Assembly (NCBI RefSeq): GCF_036186745.1
Contig: NZ_CP108086.1
Span: 6,262,001 to 6,326,000, forward strand
Direction: 5' to 3'
DNA: 64,000 nt
Origin: Microbispora hainanensis
Lineage (GTDB): Bacteria; Actinomycetota; Actinomycetes; Streptosporangiales; Streptosporangiaceae
The position numbers were made by a program, and so were the translations under genes. This document shows, one piece after another, positions 24,042-33,196 of the stretch; position 1 is the stretch's first letter, and the number at the start of each line of letters is the position of its first letter. The notes below the pieces were generated by a model. It was not told where the DNA came from. It did not search any database and saw only the letters and a program-made list of their open reading frames with translations.

Positions 24042-24869
24042 ATGCTGTCTCACCCGCCGGCCAAGGTCCACCGCATGTTCGAGCTCGTCGAGCCGATCGG
24101 CACCGTCACCTTCTCCGAGGTGGTGAACGAGGCGTTCCTGGCCCTCGGCATGCGCAACTACTGGGACGGGTATTTCGCGGGCCGGGCCGCACCGCTGGGG
24201 GCGGCGCCGGCAGAGGTGGTGCACGCGGTCTTCTACAACTTCGCCGAGGGCGAGGTGGCACGCCACATCCCCTGGGTGTGGGGGAAGATCACTCCGGAGG
24301 AGGCGATCGCCGTACGCGAGCAGGCCAGCGCCACCGCCCTGCGGCAACTGCTGGGGGAGTGGGCCGGCTTTCCCGCCCTGGTGCGGATCGCCGACCTCGC
24401 CACCCGAGCAGCGGTCAGCGCGCCGCCCGAGGGCAGGCCGCTGTACGCGGGGCTCCGGGCGCTCGACGTGCCCGAGGAGCCGGTGGCCAGGCTGTGGCAC
24501 GCGGCGACGCTGCTGCGGGAGCACCGCGGAGACGGGCACAACGCCGCCCTCGTCGCCCACGGTATCGGCGGCACCGAGGCCCATGTCCTGATGGCTCTGT
24601 CCCTCGGGATGATGGCGGAGGACTTCGGCCGGATCCACCACCTGCCCAAGGCGCGGCTGGCGGCCGTCGTCGACGGGCTCCGCGACCGCGGCCTCGTGGA
24701 CGCCGCCGGCGGGTTCACCGACGCCGGCAGGGAGACCAGGCGGCGAATCGAGGCCCTCACCGACGAGCTGGCGGCTCCGGCGTACGACGTGCTCAGCGCG
24801 GACGAGCTCGACGAGCTGATCGCGGGGCTCGAACCGATCGCCGCCGCCGTGCAGGCCGCCGATGACTGA
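24042..24869 (+). CDS. SCO6745-family helix-turn-helix protein
   Basis: A 275-residue protein of an actinobacterial family of unknown function. It starts KVHRMFELVEPIGTVTFS, then MRNYWDGYFAGRAAPLG and VVHAVFYNFAEGEVARHIP. The C-terminal part has a winged-helix look: LPKARLAAVVDGLRDRGLVD then AAGGFTDAGRETRRRIEALT. The role is unknown; a MarR-like regulator or a stand-alone sensor fits. ATG 24042 has GGGAG eleven bases upstream; ATG 24075 is an alternative. The 290 bp before it hold no convincing gene. Confidence 0.8.
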   Translation: MLSHPPAKVHRMFELVEPIGTVTFSEVVNEAFLALGMRNYWDGYFAGRAAPLGAAPAEVVHAVFYNFAEGEVARHIPWVWGKITPEEAIAVREQASATALRQLLGEWAGFPALVRIADLATRAAVSAPPEGRPLYAGLRALDVPEEPVARLWHAATLLREHRGDGHNAALVAHGIGGTEAHVLMALSLGMMAEDFGRIHHLPKARLAAVVDGLRDRGLVDAAGGFTDAGRETRRRIEALTDELAAPAYDVLSADELDELIAGLEPIAAAVQAADD

Positions 24870-24929
24870 GGGGGCACTGAGTAGCTCCTGACCATCGGTG
24901 CGGCCTCGGCGAGCGCTCGCATAGATCAG

Positions 24930-24945
24930 ATCTACTTTGTAAAGG
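24930..24945 (+). promoter_or_regulatory. repeated 16-bp motif, copy 3
   Basis: ATCTACTTTGTAAAGG lies 60 bp past the SCO6745-type stop and 50 bp before a hairpin. Unlike copies 1 and 2 it is not upstream of any gene I can identify. It is followed by an A-rich stretch to 24985. Confidence 0.5.
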
Positions 24946-24995
24946 CGCCAGACTGCTGGAAAACCAAGATCAACTCCAAAAAGACCAGCCCTCAA

Positions 24996-25029
24996 CAACC
25001 GGGGAGCCCGGCGCGGGGCTCCCCGGTTG
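24996..25029. terminator. bidirectional hairpin terminator
   Basis: CAACCGGGGAGCCC and its exact complement GGGCTCCCCGGTTG form a 14-bp stem with a 6-base loop. It sits between the converging SCO6745-type and aldo/keto reductase genes. There is no T run, as is usual in actinomycetes. Confidence 0.8.
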
Positions 25030-25033
25030 CCGG

Positions 25034-26014
<981 letters not shown>

Positions 26015-26404
26015 TCTTCTCCCCTGATTTTGCGGCGTAGAGATCGATCTTCTGGTCGACGATCTCGAGATCGCTTCGAAGCTGCTCGATTTTGGCGATC
26101 ACGTCGGCCCGGTGGGCCTCGAGCATCTCCTTGCGGGCCACGTACGTGTCCCGGCCCCTGCGGACGAGCTCGGCGTACCGGCGCATCGCGGCGATGGGCA
26201 TGCCGCTCGCCCGCAGGCGGGTGAGCAGCGCGATCCATTCGGCGTCCCGCTCGGTGTAGCGCCGGTGGCCGTTGCCGCCGCGCGGCGGCGGCTCCAGCAT
26301 GAGTCCGGTGCGTTCGTAGTAGCGCAGCGTGTGGGCGGTAAGGCCGGTACGCTGCGCTACCTGCGCGATGGTCATGCCCTCGTCCATGGGGACCAGTCTG
26401 GGAG

Positions 26405-26420
26405 TTAGAGCGCGCTCTAA
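26405..26420 (-). promoter_or_regulatory. MerR operator and promoter
   Basis: TTAGAGCGCGCTCTAA is a perfect 16-bp palindrome. On the minus strand it follows TTGACT directly, so it fills the spacer between a good -35 box and a -10 region about 19 bp away. The long spacer with central palindrome is the classic MerR-activated promoter layout. Confidence 0.8.
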
Positions 26421-26466
26421 GTCAAGTCGGCGATCATGGGGCTGTGTTCACGTGCGGTGGAGAGGT

Positions 26467-28551
26467 TCACTGTGCGGTGCAGAGGGTGCCGTTCAGGGTG
26501 AAGGCGGTCGGGAACACGTTGGGGCCGCTGTAGGCGCCGACGAAGCCCATGGAGGTGCTCGCGCCGGGGGCGAGCTTGCCGTTGTCCGGGGTGTTGGTGA
26601 CGGTCACCGAGGTCCCGGTCTGCGTCCAGTTGGCGCTCCATCCGCTGCTGACGCTCTGCCAGGCGGTGGGCCAGGTGAAGTGGAGCGTCCAGCCGTCGAT
26701 GGCGGCCGTGCCGGTGTTGGTGACGTCCACGGTGGCGACGAACCCGTTGCCCCAGTCGTTGGTGTCGGTCAGGCGTACCGAGCAGGAGCTCTCGTCGGGG
26801 CTGCCGGTGGCGAAGGTGAGCGGCGGGGAGGCCCAGGAGACCCGGCCGGCGGTGTCGCGGGTGATGACGTTGACCGTGTAGCGGGTGCCGGGGACGAGGT
26901 TGCGGACCGTGAAGGAGGTGCCGGAGGTCTCGCCGAGTTGTTCGGTGACGGCGCCGTTCTGGCGGTGGATCTCATACTTGGCGATGGGGCTCGCGCCGGG
27001 CTGGGCGGCGGGCCAGGTGATCGTGGCGGTCTTGTCGGTGACGCCGCTCGCGGCGGGCTGTCCGGGGGCGGTGGGGGCGCCGGTGGTGGCGGTGGCCGGG
27101 TGCAGCACCAGCGTGGTCAGCGAGTACGGCGGGAGTGTCTGGGCGGTGGCCGTGCCGGTCTGGCCGGTGCTGATCGAGGTGGCGCCGTTGGTGAGGGTCT
27201 GCACGGTGGGCGCTCCGGCGGCGGGGGCGAATCCCGCGTAGTCGATCTTCACCTGGTGTTCGGCGTCCGGGTCGCGGTTGATCAGCAGGACGGCGAGGTC
27301 GCCGTCGGCGCGGCGTACGGCGTGCGCGGCGACCAGCGGCTCGTCGGTGGCGGCGCGGACGAACCGGTCGCCGGGGCGGGCGAACGAGCTGATCATGGAC
27401 AGCGCGTGGTAGGGGGCGAAGGGCGTGTTCAGCGGGGGTTCGCAGGTGTCGCCGGAGCATCCGCCGCTGGACAGCATGCCGAAGTCGCCGTAGTCGGTCT
27501 GGCCGGCGACGGTGGTGACGGTGCCGATGCCGTTGTGGACGTTCCACCAGTCGACGGTGAAGACGCCCTGTTCCAGGAGGCCGGCGTAGGCGTCGGCGGC
27601 GAACAGCGCGCCGGGCTGGGTGTTCGGCGCGATCCCGCTGTTGATCTCGGTCACCGCGATGCCGATGTCACCGGCGCGGGCGCCGGCGTGCTTGGCGATC
27701 TGCTTGCGGACCAGGTAGATCATGTCGGGGATGTGGGCGGTCTTGGTGAGGACGTCGGCCGCGTCGCTGTACGGCGGATACCAGTGCAGGATGACGAAGT
27801 CGATCTTCGAGGCGGCCATCGACAGGACGGTGGCGTTCCAGGTGGCCTGGTCGCCTTCGGCGACGATGCCGTCGGGCCAGTTGGCGGGGGTGGTGAGCAC
27901 CGCGCCGATCTTGATGGTGGGGTCGACGGCCTTCATGGCGTCGGAATACTCGATGAGGTTCCTGGCGTATTCGGCCGGGCTCTTGTCGGCGTGGTCGTCG
28001 GCCTCCCAGTCGGCGCCGTAATGGCCGTTGCCGTAGTTCTCGTTGCCGATCTCCCAGAACTTCACGCCGTACTTCTTGGTGACGTTGGCGTACTCGACCC
28101 AGTCGGCGGCCTCCTGAGCGGTGCCGGTGCCGTAGTTGGCGATGATGATCGGCTGGGCGCCGGTGCGCCTGGCTCCGCTGATGAAGGTGTCGAAGTCGGT
28201 GCCGGGGGCGACGTAGCCGCCGGGGGCGGTGTGGGTCTTCCAGTGGTAGATGTCGGAGTACGACCCGCCCGGGTAGCGCAGCATCTTCACGCCGGCGGCC
28301 TTGAGGAGGTCGGCGGTCTCGTTCGTGCCGAGGTTGCTGTCCCAGATCGCGTGGTTGGTGCCCACGGCGGTGTCGGACACGGCGGCCAGGCCCGCGCGGG
28401 TGTTGACGGTGACGGTGACGGGCGTGGTGCCGGGCACGGTGTCGGGCGTGGTGTCGGCGGTCGCGGCGGGTACGCCGGTGAGGACCTGGGCGGCCACCGC
28501 TGCGCCCGTGACAAATGCGATGGCCGGCCTGGCGATGCGCAGGGTGCTCAT
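26467..28551 (-). CDS. secreted GH-A-clan glycosidase with FN3 and CBM2 domains
   Basis: A 694-residue secreted enzyme. The signal peptide is about residues 1-33, ending VPAATADT. The catalytic region (40-490) resembles alpha-L-arabinofuranosidase/GH39-51-type barrels: YPGGSYSDIYHWKTHTAPGG, the acid/base Glu in IGNENYGNGHY, and the likely nucleophile in VTEINSG. A fibronectin type III domain (about 500-585: APGQPAASGVTDKTATITWP) and a cellulose-binding CBM2 domain (592-694, with Cys at both ends and Trp in NDWGNG, DGWTLHF, SSGWSANW) follow. It probably cleaves arabinose- or xylose-containing plant polysaccharides outside the cell. It is monocistronic; I saw no CebR-type operator. Confidence 0.88.
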   Translation of the reverse strand: MSTLRIARPAIAFVTGAAVAAQVLTGVPAATADTTPDTVPGTTPVTVTVNTRAGLAAVSDTAVGTNHAIWDSNLGTNETADLLKAAGVKMLRYPGGSYSDIYHWKTHTAPGGYVAPGTDFDTFISGARRTGAQPIIIANYGTGTAQEAADWVEYANVTKKYGVKFWEIGNENYGNGHYGADWEADDHADKSPAEYARNLIEYSDAMKAVDPTIKIGAVLTTPANWPDGIVAEGDQATWNATVLSMAASKIDFVILHWYPPYSDAADVLTKTAHIPDMIYLVRKQIAKHAGARAGDIGIAVTEINSGIAPNTQPGALFAADAYAGLLEQGVFTVDWWNVHNGIGTVTTVAGQTDYGDFGMLSSGGCSGDTCEPPLNTPFAPYHALSMISSFARPGDRFVRAATDEPLVAAHAVRRADGDLAVLLINRDPDAEHQVKIDYAGFAPAAGAPTVQTLTNGATSISTGQTGTATAQTLPPYSLTTLVLHPATATTGAPTAPGQPAASGVTDKTATITWPAAQPGASPIAKYEIHRQNGAVTEQLGETSGTSFTVRNLVPGTRYTVNVITRDTAGRVSWASPPLTFATGSPDESSCSVRLTDTNDWGNGFVATVDVTNTGTAAIDGWTLHFTWPTAWQSVSSGWSANWTQTGTSVTVTNTPDNGKLAPGASTSMGFVGAYSGPNVFPTAFTLNGTLCTAQ

Positions 28552-28733
28552 TACGTCCCTTTTTTCTTGAGGATCTTGCTCGTGCGATCGTGATCAGGAC
28601 GTACTGAAACGGTCAAGCGGAGGCCCCTCGGCAGGGCCCTGAGCTGCGGCGGAGTTAGGCGGGTCGTGCAACTTTCACGCGGAATTCCGTGGTGCCGGGA
28701 TCGGCTTTCACGCGGACTCCCGCGCCTCAAAGG

Positions 28734-29366
28734 TCAGGACGCGGGGCCGGTCTGTGCGGCGGGACCGCGGACGATCAGCTCCACGCAGTCGCGGAACAGG
28801 TCGTCGACGGTGCGGCCGGGCTGGAAATACTCGGTCACACCGGCCATGACGGTGGGGTGCGCCGCTGCGTACGCGGCCATGTCGAAGCCGTCGAGGGCCT
28901 CCGCGTCGGGACGGCCGGCCTGTTCCTCCAGGACGTAGCCGACGGTGAAGCGCAACACCGTCAAGACGATGAGGCGGGCCTGCGGCAGGGGTATGCCACG
29001 CCCGACCAGCGTGCTCATCGCCAGTTCCGAGATGCCGGCCATCTTGAGGGACAGCGGGGAGACCGCGATGATGCGGGCTCCGTCCGGGTGGGCCAGCAGC
29101 GCGCGGCGCAGCCGCCCGGCCAGGCCGATCAGCCAGTCCTGCCAGTGCTCCTCGGGCGCGGCCGGTTCCGGCTCGGGGAACTGCTGCTCCAGGATCGCCT
29201 CGGCGATCGCGGTGACCAGCGCGGCCTTGTTCGGGAAGTGCCAATAGAGGGTCGGCGACTGTACGCCGAGCCGGGCGGCCAGTTTGCGCGTGGTGACGCC
29301 GTCGAGACCCTCCGTGTCGAGGAGCGCGACCGCTTCGGCGACGATCCGCTGCTTGTCCAGAGCCAT
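28734..29366 (-). CDS. TetR-family regulator, tetracycline-repressor-like
   Basis: A 210-residue regulator. The HTH (LDKQRIVAEAVALLDTEGLD, then TRKLAARLGVQSPTLYWHFP) is very close to TetR from Tn10-type determinants, and the C-terminal domain is of the TetR_C type (VLRFTVGYVLEEQA). The ATG at 29366 has GGGAGG eight bases upstream; a GTG three codons earlier is possible. Two tetO-like operators lie directly upstream. No tetracycline exporter is present; the divergent gene encodes a lipoprotein. Confidence 0.9.
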   Translation of the reverse strand: MALDKQRIVAEAVALLDTEGLDGVTTRKLAARLGVQSPTLYWHFPNKAALVTAIAEAILEQQFPEPEPAAPEEHWQDWLIGLAGRLRRALLAHPDGARIIAVSPLSLKMAGISELAMSTLVGRGIPLPQARLIVLTVLRFTVGYVLEEQAGRPDAEALDGFDMAAYAAAHPTVMAGVTEYFQPGRTVDDLFRDCVELIVRGPAAQTGPAS

Positions 29367-29389
29367 TTCCGGCACCTCCCCGCCAGACC

Positions 29390-29422
29390 TTATCAGTGAT
29401 AGAGTTACCTATCATTGATAGG
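29390..29422. promoter_or_regulatory. two tetO-like operators
   Basis: TATCAGTGATA (29391-29401) and TATCATTGATA (29410-29420) have the cores of the Tn10 operators tetO2 and tetO1, 19 bp apart centre to centre. They lie between the TetR gene and the divergent lipoprotein gene. Confidence 0.85.
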
Positions 29423-29468
29423 GAACCGCTCGGTTGAACCCGCCGGGCCGGTGGCGCGTCCCTGAGGT

Positions 29469-30296
29469 ATGAAGAGATCGCGTTTGGCCGTCATCGCACT
29501 GCTCGTGATGGTGTGCGCCTGCGGCCGGTCCGGTGCCGGTCCGGTGTCCACCGTGGGCGGGACCGAGACGATCGTCTTGCCGCGTGCCGGCCGGCCTGCG
29601 GCGCATCGGCCCACCCTGGAGCGGCTCAAGCGAGAGGCGGCGGAGTCGGGCCGGCCTCTGGAGGAGGTGGTCCGGCGGTACGCGGCCCGGATGGCCGCCA
29701 CCTCGTCGCCCAGGCCCACGGACTTCGAGGGGTACGACCCGGCGGCGACCGAGCCGGAGGTGACGATCGACGGCATTCCGTACGCCGAGCTGGTCGACCT
29801 GGGCGCCATCGCCAGGTCGGAGGGGCTCTCCTACGAGGAGGCCATCGACCGGTTCGGCTCGCAGTCGTCCAACCAACGGGTGATCGACAAGCTCAACGCG
29901 CAGTTCCCTGATGAGATCTCCGGCGTCCGATACGTCGACGACCAGCGGGGGCTGCGCGTCGGCTTCAAGGGCCGCATCCCGGCTCGGGCGATCGAGCTGG
30001 CCAGGACCCTTCCACTGGAGGTCACCCTGATCGGCGGCAAGGGATTTTCGGCCGCGGAGCTCCGGCGGGTGCAGGACGCCGTCGTCTCCCGGCTCGGATC
30101 CCGTCCCGAGGTGGCCACGATGACGGCGTACGCGGATGAGGAGACCGGGCGGGTCAAGGTCGTCGTTCAGCCGAAGGTGATGCCGGACGACGTGGAGGAG
30201 TTCACACGCGGGCTGCGGCTCCCGGGGCCGGACAATCCGTACATCACCGTCGAGGTCACCGTCTCCGCCGAATCGGTCGCCCCCCGGATGCAATGA
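29469..30296 (+). CDS. predicted lipoprotein of unknown function
   Basis: A 275-residue protein with a signal peptide and lipobox (AVIALLVMVCAC, Cys at about 17), so it should be anchored outside the membrane. The middle region PRPTDFEGYDPAATEPEV precedes a domain rich in charged helices (AIARSEGLSYEEAIDRFGSQ, then RVIDKLNAQFPDEISGVRYV) that resembles the alpha-lytic-protease prodomain or similar inhibitor folds, by impression only. The repeat of 'VEVT' at the end is plain. It faces TetR across the two operators, so it may be TetR-regulated; no transporter is near. Confidence 0.75.
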   Translation: MKRSRLAVIALLVMVCACGRSGAGPVSTVGGTETIVLPRAGRPAAHRPTLERLKREAAESGRPLEEVVRRYAARMAATSSPRPTDFEGYDPAATEPEVTIDGIPYAELVDLGAIARSEGLSYEEAIDRFGSQSSNQRVIDKLNAQFPDEISGVRYVDDQRGLRVGFKGRIPARAIELARTLPLEVTLIGGKGFSAAELRRVQDAVVSRLGSRPEVATMTAYADEETGRVKVVVQPKVMPDDVEEFTRGLRLPGPDNPYITVEVTVSAESVAPRMQ

Positions 30297-30300
30297 GTGC

Positions 30301-30338
30301 CCGGCCGGCCCGCCGGGGGGCTTCGGCGGGCCGGCCGG
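30301..30338. terminator. hairpin terminator
   Basis: CCGGCCGGCCCGCC and its exact complement form a 14-bp GC stem around a GGGGGGCTTC loop, 5 bp past the lipoprotein stop. It also serves the converging SnoaL gene. Confidence 0.8.
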
Positions 30339-30373
30339 AGCTCCCCGGGGCCGGGATCAGGTCACGACGTGCG

Positions 30374-30754
30374 TCACGCGGCGCGCGGGAGCGAGCTGGA
30401 GTCGATGACCGGCCAGATCTCGGCCACCTTGCCGTCCTCCAGCCGGAAGACGACGCAGGCGTGCACCTCCAGCGGGCCGCCGGTGGCGGGGAAGCCGAAG
30501 AAGTCGCCCTGGTGCGTGCCGCGCAGCGTCCACCGGGTGGCCACCCGGTCGCCTTCGGCGATCATGTCTTCGACGTCGAAGTGCAGGTCGGGCACCGCGC
30601 TGCGGAGGTAGCGGGCGGTCTCCTTGAGCGCCTCCGGGCCGCGTACGGAACCGGCGCGGGGTGCGAAGTCCGGGCCGACGATCTCGTCGGCGACATCGAG
30701 GTCGTCGGCGTTGAGCACCTCGTCGTAGAAGCGCTTGATCACGTCTTTGATCAT
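30374..30754 (-). CDS. SnoaL-like ester cyclase-family protein
   Basis: A 126-residue NTF2-fold protein of the SnoaL group: IKRFYDEVLNADDLDVADEI, then LHFDVEDMIAEGDRVATRWT, GTHQGDFFGFPATG and FRLEDGKVAEIWPVID. The GTHxGxFxGxPATG and DGKIxE.W motifs fit polyketide-cyclase-like family members, often of unknown substrate. The ATG has GGAGG seven bases upstream. It is divergent from a MarR gene across a promoter with two palindromes, so MarR control is likely. Confidence 0.85.
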   Translation of the reverse strand: MIKDVIKRFYDEVLNADDLDVADEIVGPDFAPRAGSVRGPEALKETARYLRSAVPDLHFDVEDMIAEGDRVATRWTLRGTHQGDFFGFPATGGPLEVHACVVFRLEDGKVAEIWPVIDSSSLPRAA

Positions 30755-30771
30755 GGAATCCTCCCGCTAAA

Positions 30772-30808
30772 CTAGTCACTAGAGAGTCATATCTCTAGGT
30801 TTCCTAGA
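30772..30808. promoter_or_regulatory. two palindromes in the SnoaL/MarR promoter
   Basis: CTAGTCACTAG (30772-30782) and TCTAGGTTTCCTAGA (30794-30808) are both inverted repeats with a CTAG centre. They lie between the divergent SnoaL and MarR genes, where a MarR dimer would repress both. Confidence 0.65.
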
Positions 30809-30832
30809 TATTTGGAAGGCTAAGGAGTTGGT

Positions 30833-31297
30833 GTGGTCGTGTCAAGGCGCGCCGAGCTCATGGACCAATTGCTCGACGGGCTGCGCCGCACGGGCGCGTG
30901 GTCGGTCGCGATGAGCCAGGCCGCGGCCGAACGGATCGGCGTGAACACGACCGACCTGCACTGCCTCAACCTGCTCAGCGACGGCCCGATGACGGCCGGC
31001 GAACTGGCCGGGCGCGCGGGCATCACGACCGCGTCCGTCACCGGGGTGATCGACCGGCTGGAGGCGGCCGGCTACGTGCGGCGCGAGCGCGACGGCTCCG
31101 ACCGCCGCAAGGTCATGGTCACGCTCCAGGTGCGGCAGGCGGCGCAGGACGTCGCGCCGGTGTTCCGGCCGTTCGTCCAGGCGTGGCGGGGGGCGATGGA
31201 CGACTACACCGACGAGCAGCTGGAGCTGATCGCCACCTTCCTGAGCCGTACGCAGGAGGTCTTCCAATCCGAGGTCGGACGCATGCGCGCCGAATAG
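30833..31297 (+). CDS. MarR-family regulator
   Basis: A 154-residue winged-helix repressor. It has VNTTDLHCLNLLSDGPMTAG then ELAGRAGITTASVTGVIDRL and the wing AGYVRRERDGSDRRKVMVTL, a textbook MarR DNA-binding domain. Start GTG 30833 has AAGGAG five bases upstream; GTG 30839 is possible. The two palindromes at 30772-30808 in the divergent promoter are the probable binding sites, regulating itself and the SnoaL gene. Confidence 0.88.
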   Translation: MVVSRRAELMDQLLDGLRRTGAWSVAMSQAAAERIGVNTTDLHCLNLLSDGPMTAGELAGRAGITTASVTGVIDRLEAAGYVRRERDGSDRRKVMVTLQVRQAAQDVAPVFRPFVQAWRGAMDDYTDEQLELIATFLSRTQEVFQSEVGRMRAE

Positions 31298-31359
31298 CAG
31301 CCCGTTCCCGACGGTGAGGCCGGGCTCATGCCCGCGCCTTGATCCCCGCCTCGACCCGT

Positions 31360-31640
31360 CTAGACCTGGGTCTTGACCTGGGTCTCGATCTGGGCGAGGT
31401 GGGCGGCGAGGATCTCCTCGAACGCGGCGCGGCGGTCGGCCCCGAGAGGGCGGATGTCGCGGGCGAAGTGGGCCAGGGCCGGGAAGCGTCCGGGGTCGGC
31501 GCCGAGGACCGCGACGCGGAACTGCTCCATGCCCTGTTCGTACTCCTCCGGGGTGATCGCGCCGGCCCCGGCCTCGGCGGAGATCAGCGCCGCGACGAGG
31601 ATCGCGATCCGGTGATAGCGCGCCGGTCCCGTCGCGTCAC
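31360..31640 (-). pseudogene. C-terminal fragment of a TetR-family regulator
   Basis: A minus-strand frame ending at 31360 reads RYHRIAILVAALISAEAGAG, AITPEEYEQGMEQFRVAVLG and ADPGRFPALAHFARDIRPLG, then ends KTQV. It has good third-position bias and looks like the ligand domain end of a TetR regulator. No start or HTH precedes it; upstream the frame runs into the secreted hypothetical gene without homology. I read it as a truncated remnant. Confidence 0.5.
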
Positions 31641-32182
31641 GAGCTGTGGCGGATCGGCATGTCCTGGACGATCGAGCATATGTCCGGGTCGGTTGCGCAG
31701 AAGCCGGCCTCCACGTCGAACCTGCCGTGGTCGGTGATGGCCTGCTGCGCCCGGCCCCGCACGAAGGCGGGGCTGATGACGCCGGTCAGGTTCTGGTTGT
31801 AATGGCCCGCGCCGGACTGCCCTTGGCCACCGCCCGCACGACCGCCCCTGATGACCTGGCCGCCGCCCGTACGTCCTCTTCTGCCCATCTGCCCGCCGCC
31901 TCCGCCCGGACCGGGCGTGCGCGTGACACCGAGCTTCGCGCGGGAGTGGTGCGGGGCGACGCGGGCCGTCGCCGGCTGGGCGGCCACGACCCCCGCCGCG
32001 GCGATCACGAGCGCGGCCACGACCAGCCGCCGGGTCGAGCGGCCCAGCGCGGAGACCTGCGCGGGGACCTTGGTGTCGCGCGGGTCGCGCGCGCGGGAGC
32101 GGGACATCTCGGTGCGTGCCTTCCTGTTCCTGCCCCGGCGTTCGCTGTCGCTCGTCCGGTTGCGCCGGGACGTGACCCTCAT
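31637..32182 (-). CDS. hypothetical protein with one N-terminal membrane segment
   Basis: A 181-residue protein. A very basic N-terminus (about 45 residues, many Arg) precedes a hydrophobic segment RLVVAALVIAAAGVVAAQ, then a Gly/Arg-rich linker (GGGGGQMGRRGRTGGG) and a short conserved-looking end (YNQNLTGVISPAFVRGRAQQ, FDVEAGFCATDPDI with Cys). It could be a membrane-anchored or secreted protein. I know no family. The first codons (many Arg) may be non-coding, with the real start at ATG 32107. Confidence 0.55.
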   Translation of the reverse strand: MRVTSRRNRTSDSERRGRNRKARTEMSRSRARDPRDTKVPAQVSALGRSTRRLVVAALVIAAAGVVAAQPATARVAPHHSRAKLGVTRTPGPGGGGGQMGRRGRTGGGQVIRGGRAGGGQGQSGAGHYNQNLTGVISPAFVRGRAQQAITDHGRFDVEAGFCATDPDICSIVQDMPIRHSS

Positions 32183-32293
32183 ACCCGGCCTGGAACCCGG
32201 TAGCTGCGGCGCGGGGCCAAGTAGCGATCAGCGGTCGGCCACGGCCCCGGAAACCCGCAGGTCAACCGGGGCCGCGCTTTCCAGCGGACTTCC

Positions 32294-32343
32294 GGTGGAC
32301 AGCGCTTTCTGGTGGACGGTGCTTTCTGGTGGACGGTGCTTCT
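32294..32343. repeat. 17-bp tandem repeat, three copies
   Basis: GGTGGACAGCGCTTTCT, GGTGGACGGTGCTTTCT and a 16-base third copy lie head to tail, running into the last bases of the SDR gene stop. Confidence 0.85.
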
Positions 32344-33115
32344 AGTGGACGCTGAAGCCGCCGTCGACGCAGATGGCCTGGCCGGTGACGTACGACGAGG
32401 AGTCGGAGGCGAGGAAGACGGCCACGCCGCGGAAGTCGTCGGGGACGCCGTTGCGGCCGGTCATGGTGCGGGCGGCCATCTGCTCCACCCGTCCGGGCAC
32501 GGCCTGGGCGGGCGCGGTCAGCGGGGTCAGGATGAAGCCGGGGATGAGCGTGTTGCTGGTGACCCCGCGCGCCGACCACGCCTCGGCCTGGGAGCGGGTC
32601 AGCCCGCAGATGCCGGCCTTGGCCGTGCCGTACACGCCGCTGTCGCCGAATGCGCTGATCGACTGCTGGGAGCCGATGTTGATGATGCGGCCCCGGCCCC
32701 GGGCGGCCATGCGGGGGCCGAAGTGCTGCCCGAGCAGGAACGGCGCGGTGAGGTTGACGGCGATGGTCTGGTCGTAGTCGCCGGGGGTCAGCTCTGCCAT
32801 GGGCTTTCTGATGTTGTTGGCGGCGTCGTTGACGAGGATGTCGATCTCGCCGAAGAAGCCGCCCGCCTCCTCGCACACGCGGGCGACGCCGGCGCGGTCG
32901 CCGAGGTCGGCGCTGATGGCGGCGGCGCGCACGCCGAGGCCGTGGAGCCGGTCGACGGCCTCGGTGAGCTCCTTCTGCCGCCTGGCGACCAGGACCACGG
33001 CCGCTCCGGCGCGTCCGAGCGCCTCGGCGATGGCGTATCCGATGCCGGAGCTGCCTCCGGTGACGAGGGCGACCCGGCCGGTGAGTGAGAAGAGTTCCTC
33101 GATGTAGGTCGGCAT
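32342..33115 (-). CDS. SDR-family oxidoreductase
   Basis: A 257-residue classical SDR. TGGSSGIG near residue 19 binds the cofactor, NDAAN replaces the usual NNAG, the catalytic Ser is in INIGSQQS and the Tyr-Lys in YGTAK. It resembles gluconate 5-dehydrogenase or similar sugar and polyol dehydrogenases of this family; the substrate is not proven. It is 81 bp downstream of the MarR gene, which may cotranscribe and regulate it. Confidence 0.9.
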   Translation of the reverse strand: MPTYIEELFSLTGRVALVTGGSSGIGYAIAEALGRAGAAVVLVARRQKELTEAVDRLHGLGVRAAAISADLGDRAGVARVCEEAGGFFGEIDILVNDAANNIRKPMAELTPGDYDQTIAVNLTAPFLLGQHFGPRMAARGRGRIINIGSQQSISAFGDSGVYGTAKAGICGLTRSQAEAWSARGVTSNTLIPGFILTPLTAPAQAVPGRVEQMAARTMTGRNGVPDDFRGVAVFLASDSSSYVTGQAICVDGGFSVH

Positions 33116-33196
33116 GTCGCCGGAAGGTACCAGCAGGCCGGGGCGGGCCCGGCGGACGGGCCGGAGGGCGAGACGAGAGGCAGGCCGAGGAGCAGG

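Noticed and set aside
26329-28593. 754-codon plus-strand frame over the glycosidase
   Set aside because: Gly/Val/Asp-rich shadow of a gene with clear domains on the other strand.
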